Assembly: GCA_016783865.1 (NCBI GenBank)
Contig: JADHVS010000189.1
Coordinates: forward strand, 1 to 8,481
From: Bacteroidales bacterium
GTDB taxonomy: Bacteria; Bacteroidota; Bacteroidia; Bacteroidales; SM23-62
Reading direction: 5' to 3'
DNA: 8,481 bases
The position numbers and the translations under genes are program-made. Each line of letters opens with the position of its first letter. Position 1 is the first letter of the stretch. Below, piece by piece: positions 6,388 to 8,481 of this stretch. The notes beneath the pieces are model-generated. The model searched no databases. It was not told the DNA's origin and saw only the letters and a list, made by a program, of their open reading frames with translations.

Positions 6388-7335
6388 CTACTCCTTAGGT
6401 GCTTCCAGCATCAGATCCTCAATGATAACGGCGTAGGCTTCCACCGGCAGAAGATAGTGCAGAACCACATCACCCCGGGTCTTCATTTCCCAGGTAAATC
6501 CGCTCGGTAAAGATCCCGTCCCACTGCTGGTCTTTGAAAAATAGTTGCAGGCTCCCCGCACGCCATACAGAACCGTGATCTGATCATGACTGGCCAATCC
6601 CTGAAATTTGGCACCTGAGTATTTACAGTAAGCCTTCCGTACAGGATTCTCTGCAGGCGTGTCTTTCAGACCGAGACCGGTGATAACATTACCGCCCAGA
6701 TGGTGAAAGACCAGCGGCGACGGCCAATTTTCGAGCACATTCCGGGCCGCGCCGGCGGTATTGTGAAATCCCAGATTGTGGTCGTCACCATTGTGAGCCC
6801 CCATGATGACAAGTTCTTTCACCTTTTTTGCAACCAATTTCGGCTCTTCTTTCAGCAAAACATCCAGGTTGTTCATAAATCCTACACTTATAATTGTCAC
6901 AGAATGGTTCGGTTGCTTTGCTAAAACTTTTCGATAAACCTCTAAGGCACTTGACGCACTTTTATCCGTAAGATCGTGGGGGAATCTGGTGAGGTCACGC
7001 AGATATACAGATTTATCCGGATCCGGAAAAGGTCCCCGATAGATGCCGACCGGAATATCGCCCCGTCCATACCAGGTGTTGATGGCGTCTATAGCCGCCA
7101 CGCCGTCGGGATGCACTTCGTTCAAACAGACTGCCAGAAGTTCAGCTTCCCCCCTGTTCTGGAGGGCGTGAATTATGGCCAGCCCGCCTACGTCATCCAC
7201 CGCCAGGCACATGTTGGTTTCATAAATTATTTTCTTCGGTTGTTTATCCTGAGCAATCATAAGCGCTGGCATGATCAGGAAAAGAATGAGGAAAGGATTC
7301 AAGAGTGTTTTTATAAAAGGATTATTGATCTTCAT
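6388..7335 (-). CDS. Exported single-domain nucleoside hydrolase-like protein, Asp-to-Asn at the calcium site
   Basis: 315 residues: a signal peptide (hydrophobic residues about 11-28, likely cut at IA|QD) followed by one IunH-type domain from about residue 34 to 312. The calcium-site motif reads ETNMC-x3-DD, so the position of catalytic-site Asp10 is Asn41, while Asp47 and Asp48 remain. Asn187 (HNLGFHN) matches Asn168 of the Crithidia enzyme, but the Glu166 position is Asp or His here and no Asn160 match is present. The C-terminal motif is SHDQITVLYGVRG; this is the only copy in the array with the classical His-Asp pair (His250, Asp251), the others having Trp-Asp. Cys43 and Cys70 belong to the cysteine pair conserved through the array. 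It is closest to the first domain of the next gene (shared ETN, RGExELLAVCLN, KDTPxENPVR). It is probably exported to the periplasm and its activity is uncertain because of Asn41. Confidence 0.88.
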   Translation of the reverse strand: MKINNPFIKTLLNPFLILFLIMPALMIAQDKQPKKIIYETNMCLAVDDVGGLAIIHALQNRGEAELLAVCLNEVHPDGVAAIDAINTWYGRGDIPVGIYRGPFPDPDKSVYLRDLTRFPHDLTDKSASSALEVYRKVLAKQPNHSVTIISVGFMNNLDVLLKEEPKLVAKKVKELVIMGAHNGDDHNLGFHNTAGAARNVLENWPSPLVFHHLGGNVITGLGLKDTPAENPVRKAYCKYSGAKFQGLASHDQITVLYGVRGACNYFSKTSSGTGSLPSGFTWEMKTRGDVVLHYLLPVEAYAVIIEDLMLEAPKE

Positions 7336-7430
7336 TGTTACCTGCTTTCTCTAATTTTGTATCGTATGCTGAATTTGTCCGATCTTTTGCTATAAGAATC
7401 ACCACATTCATCTTACGAATCCCAGACTTG
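7336..7430 (-). other. 95-base gap between the lipoprotein gene and the paralog array
   Basis: This is the longest non-coding stretch and it separates the orthodox hydrolase from the divergent array. An AGG (7341-7343) 5 bases before the ATG of the next gene is a usable ribosome binding site. I see no convincing promoter: neither a Bacteroidota-type TAnnTTTG box nor a well-spaced -35/-10 pair. The only inverted repeat is a 5-bp TAAGA/TCTTA stem with a 13-base loop and no T run, too weak for a terminator. A second promoter here cannot be excluded. Confidence 0.4.
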
Positions 7431-8438
7431 TTATTTGGGTAAATGATAGTTCTCCATGATGTTATAGAAATCAGCCATGATAGCATCCCTGTCAAAGTTT
7501 TCCCAGATCACGATTTTGCGTGGATTCTCTGGCTGATTGATCCATCGGTTATTCTCAAATTTTGGCGCTGGCATCTCGACCCGATCGGCCCATGCCGGAT
7601 TCTTCACGATTGCAACGGCAGCCATATCAAATAACGGTCTCGTCGTGGCATCTTCCCGAAAATTCCTGAATAGACTGACCGAATATTCACCAAAATTGGT
7701 AAACGATCCGCCATGTCTACCGATCACAGGCTCAGCAATCTCAGGCCCTTTGCCCGGCATGATTTCCCGGATATCCTTCAAATAGGCCTTAACTGCATCG
7801 GTCCCACTTTCTTTGTGATAGCGCACCATCACCATCTCGAAATCAACATCCGATTCCAGGATCGGGTCGATCGCCGGAATATCATTGACGAAATTATACT
7901 CGCCCGGTTCTGGATAATTTGTGCCCAACCATACAATTCGGACCTTTGGAATAATCGTCGGATCTTTCTTGAGCGCGAGCGCAATATTCGTCAATTTGCC
8001 CACCGGTACCAGGACCAGTTTTCTTTGATCCTGCGCATGGGCTCTTTCAATGATGAAATTCACGGCATCCGAACCGTCAAATTCCTCATTTTCGACATCA
8101 TCCTTGATCTCTTCATATTTACCGGATGCGCCACGGAATATTTTGATCTTCTGGTCCAGGCCACAGAGTTTCACGACTCGTTCGGCTTCCTGATAATGTT
8201 TCTCGACTTCACCCCCATTATGGGTTCGGTTGACGGTGATTCCTTCCACATCAAAAATGTGACTATTGAACAACATATAGGCAATTGCATGCTGATCATC
8301 CAGTTCATTGTTGGCATCGGTATCCAGAAGAATTCGGATCTTATCCGATTGTGAACTGTGGGCTGGATCAGCGGACTTGGATTGACAGTTCGAGAGTAGC
8401 AGGCACGCTGATAATAAAAACAGTGATAAGGTTCTCAT
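7431..8438 (-). CDS. Lipoprotein nucleoside hydrolase (IunH family), orthodox active site
   Basis: Predicted 335-residue nucleoside hydrolase, expected to cleave the N-glycosidic bond of ribonucleosides to ribose and free base. The calcium-site motif DTD-x5-DD gives Asp41, Asp47 and Asp48, matching Asp10, Asp14 and Asp15 of the Crithidia enzyme. Asn174, Glu180 and Asn182 reproduce the spacing of Asn160, Glu166 and Asn168, which bind ribose. Asp271 in RPLFDMAAVA matches Asp242, with Phe in place of the usual His before it. VPVGKLTNIALAL is the family's core strand and loop. A short hydrophobic leader ends in LLLSNC, so Cys18 is the likely lipidation site, although Asn at -1 is atypical. The protein is probably anchored in a membrane facing the periplasm or outside. 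ATG at 8438 is chosen over the ATG at 8465 because AAAGGA lies 6 bases upstream and the leader then starts cleanly. It is first in the visible gene series and clearly divergent from the five downstream genes. Family assignment is firm; substrate is not known. Confidence 0.9.
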   Translation of the reverse strand: MRTLSLFLLSACLLLSNCQSKSADPAHSSQSDKIRILLDTDANNELDDQHAIAYMLFNSHIFDVEGITVNRTHNGGEVEKHYQEAERVVKLCGLDQKIKIFRGASGKYEEIKDDVENEEFDGSDAVNFIIERAHAQDQRKLVLVPVGKLTNIALALKKDPTIIPKVRIVWLGTNYPEPGEYNFVNDIPAIDPILESDVDFEMVMVRYHKESGTDAVKAYLKDIREIMPGKGPEIAEPVIGRHGGSFTNFGEYSVSLFRNFREDATTRPLFDMAAVAIVKNPAWADRVEMPAPKFENNRWINQPENPRKIVIWENFDRDAIMADFYNIMENYHLPK

Positions 8439-8444
8439 AGTATA

Positions 8445-8450
8445 TCCTTT
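8445..8450 (-). promoter_or_regulatory. Ribosome binding site of the lipoprotein gene
   Basis: AAAGGA on the minus strand, 6 bases before the ATG at 8438. This is the strongest Shine-Dalgarno site in the window and it decides the start over the longer frame opening at 8465. Confidence 0.7.
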
Positions 8451-8481
8451 TCTTTCTGATTCCATTTCACTTAAGCAAAAG

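Larger units (their letters stand above)
672..7236 (-). repeat. Tandem array of six paralogous hydrolase domains
   Basis: Homologous domain copies lie in direct orientation at about 6400-7236, 5398-6240, 4540-5388, 2611-3435, 1644-2480 and 672-1502. They share at protein level the block AIDAxNTWYGRGxIPxG, the strand SVTIxSxGxxxNL, and the tail WDxxxVLYxVRG, with a cysteine pair always 27 residues apart. Two sequence groups are visible: the gene at 6388-7335 with the first half of the tandem gene, and the genes at 1632-2579 and 1-1604 with its second half. The CBM-PKD gene is intermediate. This is a product of repeated local duplication, not a mobile-element repeat. Confidence 0.85.

Noticed and set aside
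672..7236. Regularly recurring DNA blocks suggesting a CRISPR or other short-repeat array
   Set aside because: The repeats are conserved parts of homologous coding domains, unit spacing is about 0.8-2 kb and copies are diverged, so this is gene duplication.
7393..7415. Inverted repeat TAAGA/TCTTA in the 95-base gap
   Set aside because: The stem is only 5 bp with a 13-base loop and no following T tract, so it is not a credible terminator.
7713..8354. Long open frame (213 codons) on the plus strand
   Set aside because: It lies wholly antisense to the lipoprotein hydrolase, whose motifs are intact. The translation shows no recognisable domain and there is no ribosome binding site argument. It is a shadow of codon bias, as are the plus-strand frames at 507-1124 and 4912-5514.
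7431..8438. Cys12 (LSAC) as the lipidation site of the lipoprotein
   Set aside because: LSAC fits the lipobox better than LSNC, but cutting at residue 12 leaves too short a charged and hydrophobic leader. Cys18 is preferred with some doubt.

Overview
The window is almost entirely coding and every supported gene lies on the minus strand, so the genes read from right to left. There are six genes, and all of them encode exported members of the nucleoside hydrolase (IunH, inosine/uridine-preferring) fold. No tRNA, rRNA, transposase, integrase or CRISPR array is visible, and no gap between genes exceeds about 95 bases. The host is probably a Gram-negative bacterium of the Bacteroidota/FCB group or a related candidate phylum. 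The reasons are signal peptides that end in Ala before a Gln (SAQ, IAQ, FAQ), a lipoprotein, PKD and carbohydrate-binding-like modules on secreted enzymes, and moderate GC. The sequence does not allow a species call.

Layout in transcription order: gene 1 (8438-7431) is a lipoprotein nucleoside hydrolase with an orthodox catalytic pocket. After a 95-base gap come five paralogs of a divergent subfamily marked by [E/D]T[D/N]MC-x3-DDxG. Gene 2 (7335-6388) has one domain. Gene 3 (6339-4537) has two domains fused back to back. Gene 4 (4512-2608) has a carbohydrate-binding-like module, two PKD domains and then the hydrolase domain. Gene 5 (2579-1632) has one domain. Gene 6 (1604 to beyond base 1) has the hydrolase domain first, then a PKD domain and a lectin/LamG-like sandwich, and is cut by the window edge. 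Gaps within the array are 48, 24, 28 and 27 bases, which suggests one operon.

The main point of interest is the array itself. Six copies of one domain sit side by side. They show domain fusion, gain of accessory modules at opposite ends, and stepwise loss of active-site residues. All six lack the Glu and first Asn of the classical ribose-binding N-x5-E-x-N motif, which gene 1 keeps at exact spacing. They also share a cysteine pair at constant spacing that gene 1 lacks. The N-terminal domain of gene 3 has lost several further pocket residues and looks like a pseudoenzyme fused to an intact partner. My inference is an exported glycoside- or nucleoside-cleaving system that has moved away from ordinary nucleosides, with modules that may hold it to a polymer or surface. 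The true substrate cannot be read from the sequence.
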